From positions 1-64,000 of the forward strand of contig NZ_SSOC01000003.1 in the NCBI RefSeq assembly GCF_004801295.1: a DNA stretch of 64,000 bases, read 5' to 3'. The translations under genes were made by a program, and so were the position numbers. The stretch comes from Pseudothauera nasutitermitis (GTDB lineage Bacteria; Pseudomonadota; Gammaproteobacteria; Burkholderiales; Rhodocyclaceae). Position 1 is the stretch's first letter. Every line of letters starts with the position of its first letter. Under the pieces are notes generated by a model. It did not search any database. It saw only the letters and a list, made by a program, of their open reading frames with translations, and had not been told where the DNA came from. Of this stretch, positions 30,533-39,397 are shown one piece after another.

Positions 30533-32815
30533 TCAGACCGCAGCGCGCAGCGCCCTGGCAGCAGCCACCATGTTGGTCAGTGCCGGAATCACCTCCGCCC
30601 ATTGACGGGTCTTCAGCCCGCAGTCGGGATTCACCCACAGGCGCTCGGCCGGAATGCGCTCGGCGGCCTTGCGCATCAGTTGCACGATGTGCGCCTGCGT
30701 GGGGATGTTGGGCGAGTGGATGTCGTACACGCCGGGGCCGATCTCGTTGGGGTACTGGAAGTTCTCGAACGCGTCGAGCAGCTCCATGTCGGAGCGCGAG
30801 GTCTCGATGGTGATTACGTCCGCGTCCATGCCGGCGATGGACTCGATGATGTCGTTGAACTCGGAGTAGCACATGTGGGTGTGGATCTGGGTTTCGTCGC
30901 GCACGCCGTTGGCGGTGATGCGGAAGGATTCCACTGCCCAGTCGAGGTATTCCTTCCACTGCGCGCGGCGCAGCGGCAGCCCTTCGCGCAGCGCGGCCTC
31001 GTCGATCTGGATCACGCGCACGCCAGCCTTCTCCAGGTCCAGCACTTCCTCGCGGGTCGCCAGGGCGAGCTGTTTGCACGAGGCCGAACGCGGCTGGTCG
31101 TCGCGCACGAAGGACCAGTTGAGGATGGTCACCGGGCCGGTGAGCATGCCCTTCATCGGCTTCGCGGTGAGCGACTGGGCGTAGGTGATCCACTCCACGG
31201 TCATCGGGTGCGGGCGGCTGATGTCGCCGAACAGGATGGGCGGCTTGACGCAGCGCGAGCCGTAGGACTGCACCCAGCCGAACTGGCTGAAGGCGTAGCC
31301 GTCGAGCTGTTCGCCGAAGTATTCCACCATGTCGTTGCGCTCGGCCTCGCCGTGCACCAGCACGTCCAGCCCCAGCGCTTCCTGCTCGCGCACGGCGCGG
31401 GCGATCTCGGCCTGCATGGCCGCCTTGTAGGCGGCGGCGTCCAGCCGGCCGGCCTTGAACCCGGCGCGCGCCTGGCGGATTTCGGCGGTCTGCGGGAAGG
31501 AGCCGATGGTGGTGGTCGGGTAGGCCGGCAGTTGCAGCCGTTCGGCCTGCTTGGGCGCACGTTTGGCGTAGCTGCTTTCGCGCATGCCCAGGTGGGCGTC
31601 GATGCGCGCCACCGCGGCCTGCACCTTGGGGTTGTGCACGCGCGGCGAGCTGCGCCGGGCGGCCAAGTCGGCCTGGTTGGCGGCCAGTGCATCGGCGACC
31701 GCGCCGCGCCCTTCGCGCAATGCGGCGGCGAGCACCTCGAGTTCGCCGAGCTTCTGCAGCGCGAAGGCCAGCCAGGACTTCAGTTCCGGGTCCAGCTTGT
31801 GTTCGCTGGAGAGATCCACCGGCACGTGCAGCAGCGAGCACGACGGCGCGATCCACAGGCGGTCGCCCAGGCGTTCGGCCAGCGGCTCCAGCCAGTCGAG
31901 CACGGCGGCAAGGTCCGTCTTCCAGATGTTGCGGCCGTTGATCACGCCCAGCGACAGCACCTTGTGCGAGGGCAGCAGGCCGATCAGCGGCAGCACGTCG
32001 TCGCGCCCGTTGATCGCATCCACGTGCAGCCCGGCCACCGGCAGGTTGGCGGCGAGGTACTGGTTTTCCGCCAGTTGGCCGAAATAGGTCGCCAGCAGCA
32101 GCTTGACGCGGCTGCTCTTCAGGTGGTGGTAGGCGGTGTTGAAGGCATGTTGCCAGTCGGCATCCAGTTCGGTGACCAGGATGGGCTCGTCGATCTGCAC
32201 CCACTCCACGCCCTGCGCGGCCAGGGTCTCCAGCAGTTCGGCATACACCGGCAGCAGGCGCTGCAGCAGGTCCAGCCGGTTGCTGCCGTCCTTGGCCTTG
32301 CCGATCGCCAGATAGGTCACCGGGCCGACGATCACCGGCTTGGCGCGCACGCCCTGCGCCCTGGCTTCGGCGAGCTGCGCCAGCAGGCGCGAGGCGTCCA
32401 GGCGGAATTCGGTGGCGGCGGTGAATTCCGGGACGATGTAGTGGTAGTTGGTGTCGAACCACTTAGTCATCTCGCCGGCGGCCACGCCGCCGCAGCACGC
32501 GGCGTGCGACTCGGCAGACCTGCCCCGTGCCACGCGGAAAGTGTTGTCCAGCGCATCGCCGTGGAAGCCCTGCACGCGCTCGGGCAGGTTGCCCAGCGTG
32601 AAGCTCATGTCGAGCACCTGGTCGTAGAACGAGAAATCGCCCACCGGCACCAGATCCAGCCCGGCTTGCGCCTGCCAGTGGCGTTGGCGCAGCGCGGCGC
32701 CGGCCGATTTCAGCTCGTCTAGGGAGGATTCGCCCTTCCAGTAGGATTCGAGGGCGAACTTGAGTTCGCGCTTGGCGCCGATGCGCGGAAAGCCGAGGTT
32801 GTGCGTGAGTGCCAT
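30533..32815 (-). CDS. metE: cobalamin-independent methionine synthase
   Basis: A 760-residue MetE, full length for the family. The N-terminal half begins [20 protein letters not shown]. The catalytic C-terminal half has [17 protein letters not shown], the zinc ligands in [12 protein letters not shown], and [11 protein letters not shown] near the end. It transfers a methyl group from methyltetrahydropteroyl-triglutamate to homocysteine in the cytoplasm. It is divergent from metR, 105 bp away. Confidence 0.96.
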   Translation of the reverse strand: MALTHNLGFPRIGAKRELKFALESYWKGESSLDELKSAGAALRQRHWQAQAGLDLVPVGDFSFYDQVLDMSFTLGNLPERVQGFHGDALDNTFRVARGRSAESHAACCGGVAAGEMTKWFDTNYHYIVPEFTAATEFRLDASRLLAQLAEARAQGVRAKPVIVGPVTYLAIGKAKDGSNRLDLLQRLLPVYAELLETLAAQGVEWVQIDEPILVTELDADWQHAFNTAYHHLKSSRVKLLLATYFGQLAENQYLAANLPVAGLHVDAINGRDDVLPLIGLLPSHKVLSLGVINGRNIWKTDLAAVLDWLEPLAERLGDRLWIAPSCSLLHVPVDLSSEHKLDPELKSWLAFALQKLGELEVLAAALREGRGAVADALAANQADLAARRSSPRVHNPKVQAAVARIDAHLGMRESSYAKRAPKQAERLQLPAYPTTTIGSFPQTAEIRQARAGFKAGRLDAAAYKAAMQAEIARAVREQEALGLDVLVHGEAERNDMVEYFGEQLDGYAFSQFGWVQSYGSRCVKPPILFGDISRPHPMTVEWITYAQSLTAKPMKGMLTGPVTILNWSFVRDDQPRSASCKQLALATREEVLDLEKAGVRVIQIDEAALREGLPLRRAQWKEYLDWAVESFRITANGVRDETQIHTHMCYSEFNDIIESIAGMDADVITIETSRSDMELLDAFENFQYPNEIGPGVYDIHSPNIPTQAHIVQLMRKAAERIPAERLWVNPDCGLKTRQWAEVIPALTNMVAAARALRAAV

Positions 32816-32920
32816 GAGGATTGCGGATAACAGTTGGTCGTGGCGCCATCCTAGGGCGCATCAGCCATGAATAAAAATGGTATTGTTTCATCCATCCATT
32901 AACATGGCTCACGTAATCTC
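32816..32920. promoter_or_regulatory. metE/metR divergent control region
   Basis: The gap between the two starts holds an AT-rich stretch, ATGAATAAAAATGGTATTG then TTTCAT (about 32867-32891), whose ends ATGAA/TTCAT form an inverted repeat resembling MetR half-sites (TGAA/TTCA) with wider spacing than the published consensus. No room exists for a cobalamin riboswitch. Confidence 0.5.
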
Positions 32921-33823
32921 ATGCCCATCCTGGAACGCGCCCACCTGGAAATCGTCCGCGCCGTCGATCAGTACGGCTCCCTGACCGCCGCCGCCGAAAA
33001 GCTGCACGTCACCCAGTCGGCGCTCAGCCACACCGTGCGCAAGCTGGAAGACCAACTCGGCACCGCCATCTGGCACCGCGAGGGGCGCAGCCTGCGGCCC
33101 ACCCAGGCCGGCGAATACCTGCTGGCGGTGGCCCGGCGCCTGCTGCCGCAGCTCGCGCTGGCGGAAGAACGCCTGCGCCAGTTCGCCCAGGGCGAGCGCG
33201 GCGCGCTGCGCATCGGCATGGAATGCCACCCCTGCTACCAGTGGCTACTGAAAATCGTCTCGCCCTACCTGGCCGCGTGGCCGGCGGTGGACGTGGATGT
33301 GAAGCAGAAATTCCAGTTCGGCGGCATCGGCGCGCTGTTCGGCTATGAGATCGACCTGTTGGTCACGCCGGACCCGCTGCACAAGAACGGACTGGTGTTC
33401 GAGCCGGTGTTCGACTACGAGCAGGTGCTGGTGGTCGGCCGCCAGCATCCCTTGGGCAAGACCCGTCACGTGCGGCCGGAACAGTTGTCGGACGAAACGC
33501 TGATCACCTATCCGGTGAGCCTGGACCGGCTGGACATCTACACCCGCTTCCTCACCCCGGCAGGCATTGCGCCCAAGCGCCACAAGCCCATCGAGACCAC
33601 CGACATCATGCTGCAGATGGTCGCCAGCGGCCGCGGCGTGGCCGCGCTGCCGCGCTGGCTGGTGGAGGAGAACGCGGAGCGCTTCGGCGTGCTGCCGGTC
33701 AAGCTGGGGGCGCAGGGCGTGGACAAGCAGATCTTCCTGGGCTACCGCGAGGCGGACGGCGATACCGATTACCTGCGCGCCTTCATCGGGATGGCGCGGG
33801 CGCATCGCGATACCACTAGGTGA
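32921..33823 (+). CDS. metR: LysR-type methionine regulator MetR
   Basis: A 300-residue LysR protein. Winged helix at the N-terminus (LTAAAEKLHVTQSALSHTVR), co-inducer domain after residue 90 (LRIGMECHPCYQWLLKIVSP, characteristic of MetR). Homocysteine is the usual co-inducer for activating metE. The divergent position next to metE is the classic arrangement. Confidence 0.94.
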   Translation: MPILERAHLEIVRAVDQYGSLTAAAEKLHVTQSALSHTVRKLEDQLGTAIWHREGRSLRPTQAGEYLLAVARRLLPQLALAEERLRQFAQGERGALRIGMECHPCYQWLLKIVSPYLAAWPAVDVDVKQKFQFGGIGALFGYEIDLLVTPDPLHKNGLVFEPVFDYEQVLVVGRQHPLGKTRHVRPEQLSDETLITYPVSLDRLDIYTRFLTPAGIAPKRHKPIETTDIMLQMVASGRGVAALPRWLVEENAERFGVLPVKLGAQGVDKQIFLGYREADGDTDYLRAFIGMARAHRDTTR

Positions 33824-33852
33824 CGCGTTGCCGTCACCGCCTGCTCGTAGAT

Positions 33853-33868
33853 CGAATCGAACGATTCG
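33853..33868. promoter_or_regulatory. palindromic operator candidate for the toxin-antitoxin pair
   Basis: CGAATC-GAAC-GATTCG is a perfect 6+6 palindrome 36 bases before the antitoxin start, followed by a second repeat, TTCGT...ACGAA. Phd-type antitoxins bind such sites to repress their own operon. Confidence 0.5.
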
Positions 33869-33903
33869 TCTAATATGAACGAAACAACGTGCCGGAGCCG
33901 ACC

Positions 33904-34155
33904 ATGCTGACCTTTACCGCCAACGAAGCCAAAACCCGCTTTGGGGAACTGCTTGACCGGGTACAGCGCGAACCCGTGCAGGTTGCCCGCCGCAACCGCG
34001 TGGTGGGCGTGATGGTCTCGCCGGAAGACTACGCCGCCATGCGCGCCTTCTATGCCGACCGCCTGCGCCGCACCCTGGAGCAGACCGCCGACGCAGCGGC
34101 GGCCCAAGGCCTGACCGAAGCGGAGCTGGAAAAACTGCTGGCCGATGAAAGCTAA
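33904..34155 (+). CDS. Phd/YefM-type antitoxin
   Basis: An 83-residue protein with the Phd/YefM N-terminal fold (FTANEAKTRFGELLDRVQRE, PVQVARRNRVVGVMVSPEDY) that binds operator DNA, and an acidic C-terminal tail (LTEAELEKLLADES) expected to wrap the toxin. The ATG at 33904 has CGGAG upstream; an upstream GTG at 33889 is less likely. It overlaps the PIN gene by 11 bases. Confidence 0.88.
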   Translation: MLTFTANEAKTRFGELLDRVQREPVQVARRNRVVGVMVSPEDYAAMRAFYADRLRRTLEQTADAAAAQGLTEAELEKLLADES

Positions 34156-34570
34156 GCGCGCGGTCGTCGACAGCAACGTATTGATCAGCGCTACCCTGTC
34201 GCCGGGCTCGTCTCCCGCACGCATCGTCTTCTGGCTACTGGAGCATGGTCGGCTACTGTTTTGCGAGGAAACCTTCGCAGAGCTCGAAACCCGTTTGTGG
34301 CGCCCCAAGTTCGACCGCTACCTGAGCCTGGAAAACCGCCTCCTGCTGCTGCACGACCTGAGCGCGGTGGGAGAGTGGATCAAATTGCCGCCGGAGGGCC
34401 TGCGTCCATTGAGCCGCGATGCGGATGACGACAAGTTCATCTGGCTGGCACAGGCCGGAGGCGCCGAGTGGCTGGTCAGTGGCGACCGCGATCTGCTGGA
34501 CCTGGAGCCGCCCGAGGGCTTGCGCATCCTTTCGCCGGCCGATGCGCTCGCGTTGATCGAGGCATCATGA
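34145..34570 (+). CDS. PIN-domain ribonuclease toxin
   Basis: A 141-residue PIN protein. The acidic metal-binding residues are in place: D9 (VVDSNVLIS), E46 (TFAELE), D95/D96 (RDADDDKF) and D114/D116 (VSGDRDLLDL). Such toxins cleave RNA with Mg or Mn ions and are silenced by the antitoxin encoded just before. It belongs to the 'putative toxin of TA system, COG1569' type. Nothing suggests inactivation. Confidence 0.88.
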   Translation: MKAKRAVVDSNVLISATLSPGSSPARIVFWLLEHGRLLFCEETFAELETRLWRPKFDRYLSLENRLLLLHDLSAVGEWIKLPPEGLRPLSRDADDDKFIWLAQAGGAEWLVSGDRDLLDLEPPEGLRILSPADALALIEAS

Positions 34571-34622
34571 GCGTGCGGTGGCGAAAACTTGTTCCGGAAT
34601 GGCGCCATTGCAGCACTCCGGG

Positions 34623-34856
34623 TCACTCCGACGGCTCTGACCGGCGGGCGCTCAGTCGGGCCAATGCCGCCTGCCTGATTGCTTCGCTGACCCACTGATT
34701 CAGGCTTTGGCCGTGCGCGGCGGATCGTTGGGTTAAACAAGTGACGGGCAAGGCCACTACGCTGCGGAAGAAGTTCCACCACAGCAATAGCGCCAGGCCG
34801 GCCAGAGCCAGCAGGCTGATGAGAGTCCGCCCCAGACGCCGCAATCCGGCCTTCAC
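34623..34856 (-). CDS. small membrane protein with RHH-like tail, function unknown
   Basis: A 77-residue frame starting at GTG (34856), which overlaps the stop of the DUF3325-type gene (GTGA), suggesting coupling. Residues 10-32 are a membrane helix (TLISLLALAGLALLLWWNFF). The C-terminal half (HGQSLNQWVSEAIRQAALAR) looks like the second helix of HicB/CopG-type ribbon-helix-helix antitoxins. The two halves do not normally occur together, so this may be a fusion with a gene remnant. Confidence 0.5.
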   Translation of the reverse strand: MKAGLRRLGRTLISLLALAGLALLLWWNFFRSVVALPVTCLTQRSAAHGQSLNQWVSEAIRQAALARLSARRSEPSE

Positions 34857-35737
34857 TGTCTGCCCTGCCGTTCAGTAAACCACGCTACGGTTGCCGGGGA
34901 GGCTTCGTCCATACGCCATGCCACCTGATGCACTGTGCCATCCCGCCCCACCACCGTGAGCCATAGTTCACTGTCTGCGGCGGTGTTGCTCGGCAACTGG
35001 ACGAGGGCGCGGCGATCCCAGTGGCGGCCCTCGAAGAGCGTACCGGCGTTGCGCGTGCTGCGCGGTTTATGCACTTTCAGGTAGGCGGCACGAATTTCGG
35101 TATCGCAACCCTCGCAGAAACGCAGGTGCCAGGTCTTGATCGGGACACCCAGGGGCGCGAGCGTGGGCGGGCCCTGACGGTCTTCGGCCAAGCGGAACGG
35201 CCACGGCCCGGCCTGACCGTGCAGCACATCGGGGCGGGCAAGCGGTGCTTCAGGCGCGTGATACAGCGCCCACCCGAAGGCCAGCGGCAGAAGTGCCAGC
35301 GCCGCACCCAGCACCAACCGCCAAAAAACGTCCCGTTCCCCCTGCGGGAGAAGGGCGGCGGGAGAGGAGCGGCGGTCGTCGGATGCCCCCCTTTCCCTAC
35401 CCATCTCCTGCGAAGGGAGAGGGCGCCGGGCCGGGGCTGGCTGGCCGCGCCCCGGCCAGTACGCAATCGCCAATACCACCGTCGTTGCCGCCACCGTCAG
35501 CCAGCCAAACCACAACACCGTGCCGAAGTGGCCAAACCAGCCCCAGATGCACACCCCCAAGGCCAGCATCAGAAGCGGCCAGCCCAGCAAGTGCAAAATG
35601 AATTTCTCCCGCCTCGTCGCTGTCCTGCTCAGCAGAACCTTGCCTTCGCGTTCGCTCGCCAGCGCCAGCAGCATGAACCCGCCCAGGCTCAGAGCCAGCA
35701 CCAGCCAATGCCAGCCAACGGCCAGATTCGGCATCAT
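34853..35737 (-). CDS. DUF3325-type membrane protein with a repeat-derived linker and extra C-terminal domain
   Basis: A 294-residue protein. Residues 1-105 match the small DUF3325 family found with ferric-siderophore receptors: WLVLALSLGGFMLLALASER, then LHLLGWPLLMLALGVCIW and LWFGWLTVAATTVVLAIAYW. Next comes a hydrophilic stretch (RPLPSQEMGRERGASDDRRS to LLPQGERD) that is the translation of a palindromic intergenic repeat (about 35330-35440). Another membrane helix (LVLGAALALLPLAFGWALY) and a soluble domain of about 130 residues follow (FCEGCDTEIRAAYLKVHKPR, VVGRDGTVHQVAWRMDEASP), which I do not recognise. The repeat may have fused two genes. It overlaps the DUF3649-type gene by four bases. 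Confidence 0.7.
   Translation of the reverse strand: MMPNLAVGWHWLVLALSLGGFMLLALASEREGKVLLSRTATRREKFILHLLGWPLLMLALGVCIWGWFGHFGTVLWFGWLTVAATTVVLAIAYWPGRGQPAPARRPLPSQEMGRERGASDDRRSSPAALLPQGERDVFWRLVLGAALALLPLAFGWALYHAPEAPLARPDVLHGQAGPWPFRLAEDRQGPPTLAPLGVPIKTWHLRFCEGCDTEIRAAYLKVHKPRSTRNAGTLFEGRHWDRRALVQLPSNTAADSELWLTVVGRDGTVHQVAWRMDEASPATVAWFTERQGRQ
35330..35440. repeat. palindromic repeat inserted inside a coding sequence
   Basis: GC-rich paired units (CCCCCTGCGGGAGAAGGG and CATCTCCTGCGAAGGGAGAG) of the same type as at 4290-4420 lie in frame within the DUF3325-type gene and are translated as a basic, glycine/arginine-rich linker. Confidence 0.55.
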
Positions 35738-36051
35738 GACCAGCCCCCTTTCAGTACGGCCCAGCACAGTGCGGATGCCACCCCGGTCCATGCCGCCAGC
35801 CATGCCCAGGCACGGGTGGCGCTGCGGGCATGGAACACCCACAGCAGGATCAGCAGGTAGATCAGAAAGCCTGGCTTGAGTGCTGAAACTCTCGCCATGG
35901 TTTCCGGCATCGGCATCAAAGCGGCGAGCAACAGCATGGTCAGGGCCGACGTCAGGGCGTAGCCGCCGAGTATCGCGGCCAGGGTGCGAGAGGCAACGCT
36001 GACGCGATGGCGCATCATCGTGCTCAAACGGGAATAGACAGGGATAGGCAT
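35734..36051 (-). CDS. DUF3649-type small iron-uptake membrane protein
   Basis: A 105-residue membrane protein with three helices (TLAAILGGYALTSALTMLLL; GFLIYLLILLWVFHA; AWLAAWTGVASALCWAVL) and the family's MPMPETMARV loop. DUF3649 proteins are found with PepSY and DUF3325 proteins beside TonB-dependent siderophore receptors and are thought to help reduce or move iron across the inner membrane; their mechanism is unknown. The start at 36051 follows the PepSY remnant by two bases. The longer frame to 36195 shadows that remnant. Confidence 0.8.
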   Translation of the reverse strand: MPIPVYSRLSTMMRHRVSVASRTLAAILGGYALTSALTMLLLAALMPMPETMARVSALKPGFLIYLLILLWVFHARSATRAWAWLAAWTGVASALCWAVLKGGWS

Positions 36052-36053
36052 GG

Positions 36054-36770
36054 TCACTGCCCCCCTGCCACGACCATGTTCGTCGCAACCGGCGTCGTAT
36101 CGGCCTTGGCCCAGCGCCGTCCCAGCTTCCAGGCTATGGTCCCGAATATCGCTGCCAATCCGAACATCGCCAAGTCGAAGCCCGCCAGCGGCCAATCGCC
36201 AGCCGCAATCGTCACCCCCAGATGCCTATCGGTAGTCAGCGCGTTGACCACAGGCACCAGCCCGAAAGCCGCCGTTGCCAGCCACAGGGTTTCCACCCAC
36301 GCGCGTTTCTCCGGGCGGAAGGCGGCATAGCAGAACAGCCAGCCCCAGACGAGGAACATCGCATGCAACTCCCACGCAGCGCGCTCGGCCATGGACACCG
36401 GCAGCAGGCGGTTGGCCCAGAAGTACGCGGCAACCGCCACCGGCAGGCCGGCCAGCACGGCTACGTTCAGGCACGCCATCAGCCGCATGCCGAAGTGTTC
36501 TGGAATGCTGTCCTTCGCGTGCCGCGCTCGGCGCTTGATCACCCACAACACCATGCCGGTCGCAATCATCACGCAGCCGAGCAAGCCGGAAACGAAATGC
36601 AGCCAGCGCAAGGGATAGTTGGCGTACCAAGCCTCATGCAGTGAAACCAGCGTGCGATACCAGGCCACGTCTGCACCACCCAGACCACGCACCGCGACCA
36701 CGGGCAAGCGCTCGCCGGAGAAAACGCAAACCGCGGCTTCATGCGATTGCCTGTCGGGTTGATCGCAGCG
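36054..36770 (-). pseudogene. 5'-truncated PepSY-associated membrane protein
   Basis: The frame encodes the C-terminal part of a PepSY_TM protein: WYRTLVSLHEAWYANYPLRW, LHFVSGLLGCVMIATGMVLW, four further helices and a basic end. Full-length relatives are about 500 residues and begin with a first membrane helix and two PepSY domains; none of that is present. Upstream the frame runs into the terminator at 36778-36808 and the tail of the receptor gene. No start codon with a ribosome-binding site precedes the conserved part. The remnant still lies in the usual order receptor, PepSY, DUF3649, DUF3325, so the loss is probably a local deletion. Confidence 0.7.
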
Positions 36771-36777
36771 GAAATGA

Positions 36778-36808
36778 AAACGCCGGCAGGATGAACTGAC
36801 CGGCGTTT
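36778..36808 (-). terminator. rho-independent terminator of the third receptor gene
   Basis: On the minus strand AAACGCCGG and CCGGCGTTT form a 9-bp stem around a 13-base loop, followed by TTCATTTC. It starts 45 bases after the receptor stop (36853). Confidence 0.75.
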
Positions 36809-36852
36809 GTTCGGGCGTCACTCGGAAACCGCGTTCCTGATTGATTCTGCCA

Positions 36853-39303
36853 TCAGTAGCTCGCATTCAGCGTCAGCAGCGCGCTGCGTGGCCTGCCATA
36901 AGCCTCGTTCGCGGCCCAGTACCAGTGGCCGGAGATGTGCGAGTAGTAAACCTTGTCGAAGACGTTGTTGATGTCGAGCTTGACATTGAGGTTTTGGGTC
37001 AGGCGGTAGGTAGCCGACAGATCCACGACGGCGCGGGCATCCTGTTGGTTGCGCACGATCTCGCCATAGGCGTTCTCCCAATCCCGGTACATCTTGCTCT
37101 GCCAGTTGATCCGCCCGCCCAGCGTCAGCCGGTTCAGCGCGCCCGGCAAGATGTATTGCGTGCTCAACTTGAACGAGGTGGTCGGATTCATGGTGACGAG
37201 CCGCTTGCCGACGTTGGCGGGGTTGGCATCCTTGCGGTAGCGCGTTTCGGACCAGGTGAGGCCGGCCCCGATCTGCCAGCTGGGCGTGAGGGCGCCTTGC
37301 AGTTCGATATCCACCCCCTCGGTGCGGACCAGACCGGCGGCAGCGTAGCAACCTTCGGCAACAGGGCAGCCTGTTTGGTCTGCCAGATAGATGGCCCGGT
37401 TGCTCTCGTCGATGCGGAACAGCGCGATGCTGCCGTTCAGCGCACCGTCCAGATATTCGCCCTTCACCCCGACTTCATAGTTCTTGCCAACCTTGGGCGA
37501 CAGAACGCTGCCGCTCACGTTGCGCTCGTTCTGTGGCTGAAACACATCGGTATAGCTCACGTAGGCGGAGTGCTGGTCCGCGAACTTCCACGTCAACCCG
37601 GCATATTTCGTCAGGTGCGCGTTTTCCGACCAGGACATACGGCCGCTGTCAAAATGCTGTTCCCGGTCGTACCAGTCCAGCCGCGCGCCCAGCAGCAGGT
37701 CCAGCGTGTCGGTCATGTTGAAACGGCCGGCGGAGTACAGGCTGTCTTGCTTGTAGTGGTTCGAGTATTGGTACAGCCAGGGACTGGTGCTGCTGGTATC
37801 CGGCCGGGGCGCGGTATGGTTCCAGGTGGACAGATCGATGCCGCTGGTGATCGGGGCGTCCCAACCCTCCCACCACTCGGAAACACGACTATCCTGGCGG
37901 TTGACCGTGGCGCCGAATACCAGGTCGTGCTGGCGTCCAAACCAGGAGACGGGACCGGAGACGTTGAGATCGGCCGCCTTCTGTTTGCGCGCCGTCTGCG
38001 CTGCCCACCACACATGCCCATGGCCGCCGACATCAGGGGTGGGGATCAAAACGGTCGCCAACATGCCATAGCGACCATCCACGTAGGTGCCATTGAAGTC
38101 CAGCTTCCAGCCCCCGCCGAAGTCGTGCGCCAGGTTGGCGTAGAGCGTATCGGCCTGATTCTTGTTGTATTCCCAGTCCGCACCGACGAAGGTCGAGCGC
38201 GGCAGGTCGAGGTGGCGGAACCCATAGCTCGTCGGCATGCCGCCCCAGTTCAGGTTCTTGTTGGAATACAGGTGGGAATAGCCGATGTTGAGGGTGGTGC
38301 GCTCGGTCAGATCGACATCGATCGTGGCATAGCCCAGGCGTTTGTCGTTGAAGGCGAGGTCATAGAAATCGCTGGCGTCCTGGATATAGGCGACGGCGCG
38401 GCCGCGCACGCGACCATCCTCCGTCAAGGGGCCGCTGGCGTCGGCCATCAGCCGGTAGTCGTCCCAGCTGCCGGCGCTGACGGAACCCTTGAATTGCCGG
38501 GTGCTGGTGGGCCGCTTGCGGACCATGTTGACGGCAGCGGACGGGTTGCCGCCGCCCTGCATCAGTCCCGTTGCACCCCGCACCACCTCCACCCGGTCCT
38601 GCATGGCCAGGTTGCCGAGCGAGTCACCCGAATACCAATCGTATCGGGTGGCAATGCCGTCCTGCGTCACGCTTTCGATTTCGTAGCCACGCGATTGCAA
38701 AACCGGGCGGATGTCTTGGGACTGAAGCACGAGCCCCGGCGTTGCCCTGGCGATATCGGTTAGGTCGACCAGGTTGTCTGCCTCGATGCGGGCGCTGGTC
38801 AGCACCGTGACCGACTGCGGCGTCTCGCGCATGCTCAGCGGCAGGTGGGTGGCACTGGACATGCTGCGCGTGGTGAAAGAACCGGTGCCTTCGGTGGTGC
38901 CACTGCGCTCAGCAGCGGCGGTCACCGTTACCGGTGCCAGTGCGGTCTCTCCTGCCGCCGCCGGCAGTCTGTACAAAGTATAGCTTCCGTCGTTGCGTGC
39001 TTCCGCCGCCAGTCCCGTGCCTTGCAGCAGCCGGGCAAGGCCGCCGGCAAGGTCGTGGCTACCGCGCAGCCCGGGGCTGCGCAGGCCGGCGGTGAGGTTG
39101 GTGGAGAAGCCGAGCGTGATGCCGGCTTCGCGGCCGAAGCGGTTCAGGGCGGCTTCCAGCGGGCCGGCGGGGATGTCGTAGGTTCGCTGGACGGCGGCTT
39201 TGGCGGCACTGGCTGTTTCGGCGGCAAGCGCCGGCACAGCGATGCCGAGGTGGGCGACGGCCAGGGCCAGCAGGCTCAGGCGCGGCAGGTGGTGACGGGG
39301 CAT
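36853..39303 (-). CDS. TonB-dependent siderophore receptor with STN domain (FpvA/FoxA-like)
   Basis: An 816-residue receptor. Signal peptide to about residue 28 (AVPALAAE), STN domain at about 38-110 (YDIPAGPLEAALNRFGREAG, LAGGLARLLQGTGLAAEARN), plug at about 160-290 (LSMRETPQSVTVLTSARIEA, DRVEVVRGATGLMQGGGNPS) and a barrel ending LLTLNASY. The STN domain pairs it with the FecR/FecI genes upstream. The stretch APVTVTAAAERSGTTEGTGS is nearly identical to that of the receptor at 1844-4174 in protein and DNA. The start at 39303 follows GAGGAAA; the frame open to 39831 shadows fecR. Confidence 0.92.
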   Translation of the reverse strand: MPRHHLPRLSLLALAVAHLGIAVPALAAETASAAKAAVQRTYDIPAGPLEAALNRFGREAGITLGFSTNLTAGLRSPGLRGSHDLAGGLARLLQGTGLAAEARNDGSYTLYRLPAAAGETALAPVTVTAAAERSGTTEGTGSFTTRSMSSATHLPLSMRETPQSVTVLTSARIEADNLVDLTDIARATPGLVLQSQDIRPVLQSRGYEIESVTQDGIATRYDWYSGDSLGNLAMQDRVEVVRGATGLMQGGGNPSAAVNMVRKRPTSTRQFKGSVSAGSWDDYRLMADASGPLTEDGRVRGRAVAYIQDASDFYDLAFNDKRLGYATIDVDLTERTTLNIGYSHLYSNKNLNWGGMPTSYGFRHLDLPRSTFVGADWEYNKNQADTLYANLAHDFGGGWKLDFNGTYVDGRYGMLATVLIPTPDVGGHGHVWWAAQTARKQKAADLNVSGPVSWFGRQHDLVFGATVNRQDSRVSEWWEGWDAPITSGIDLSTWNHTAPRPDTSSTSPWLYQYSNHYKQDSLYSAGRFNMTDTLDLLLGARLDWYDREQHFDSGRMSWSENAHLTKYAGLTWKFADQHSAYVSYTDVFQPQNERNVSGSVLSPKVGKNYEVGVKGEYLDGALNGSIALFRIDESNRAIYLADQTGCPVAEGCYAAAGLVRTEGVDIELQGALTPSWQIGAGLTWSETRYRKDANPANVGKRLVTMNPTTSFKLSTQYILPGALNRLTLGGRINWQSKMYRDWENAYGEIVRNQQDARAVVDLSATYRLTQNLNVKLDINNVFDKVYYSHISGHWYWAANEAYGRPRSALLTLNASY

Positions 39304-39397
39304 GGTGTTTCCTCGGGTGGTGAAGGTGAAAAATGCGGCTTCACCTGGTTTGTCCGACGAGGAAAAAAAGTAGACCACCCCTTGTGCATCGCCCCGC

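Noticed and set aside
32816-32920. Cobalamin riboswitch ahead of metE
   Set aside because: The gap is only 105 bp, too short, and lacks the conserved core; metR control explains the arrangement.
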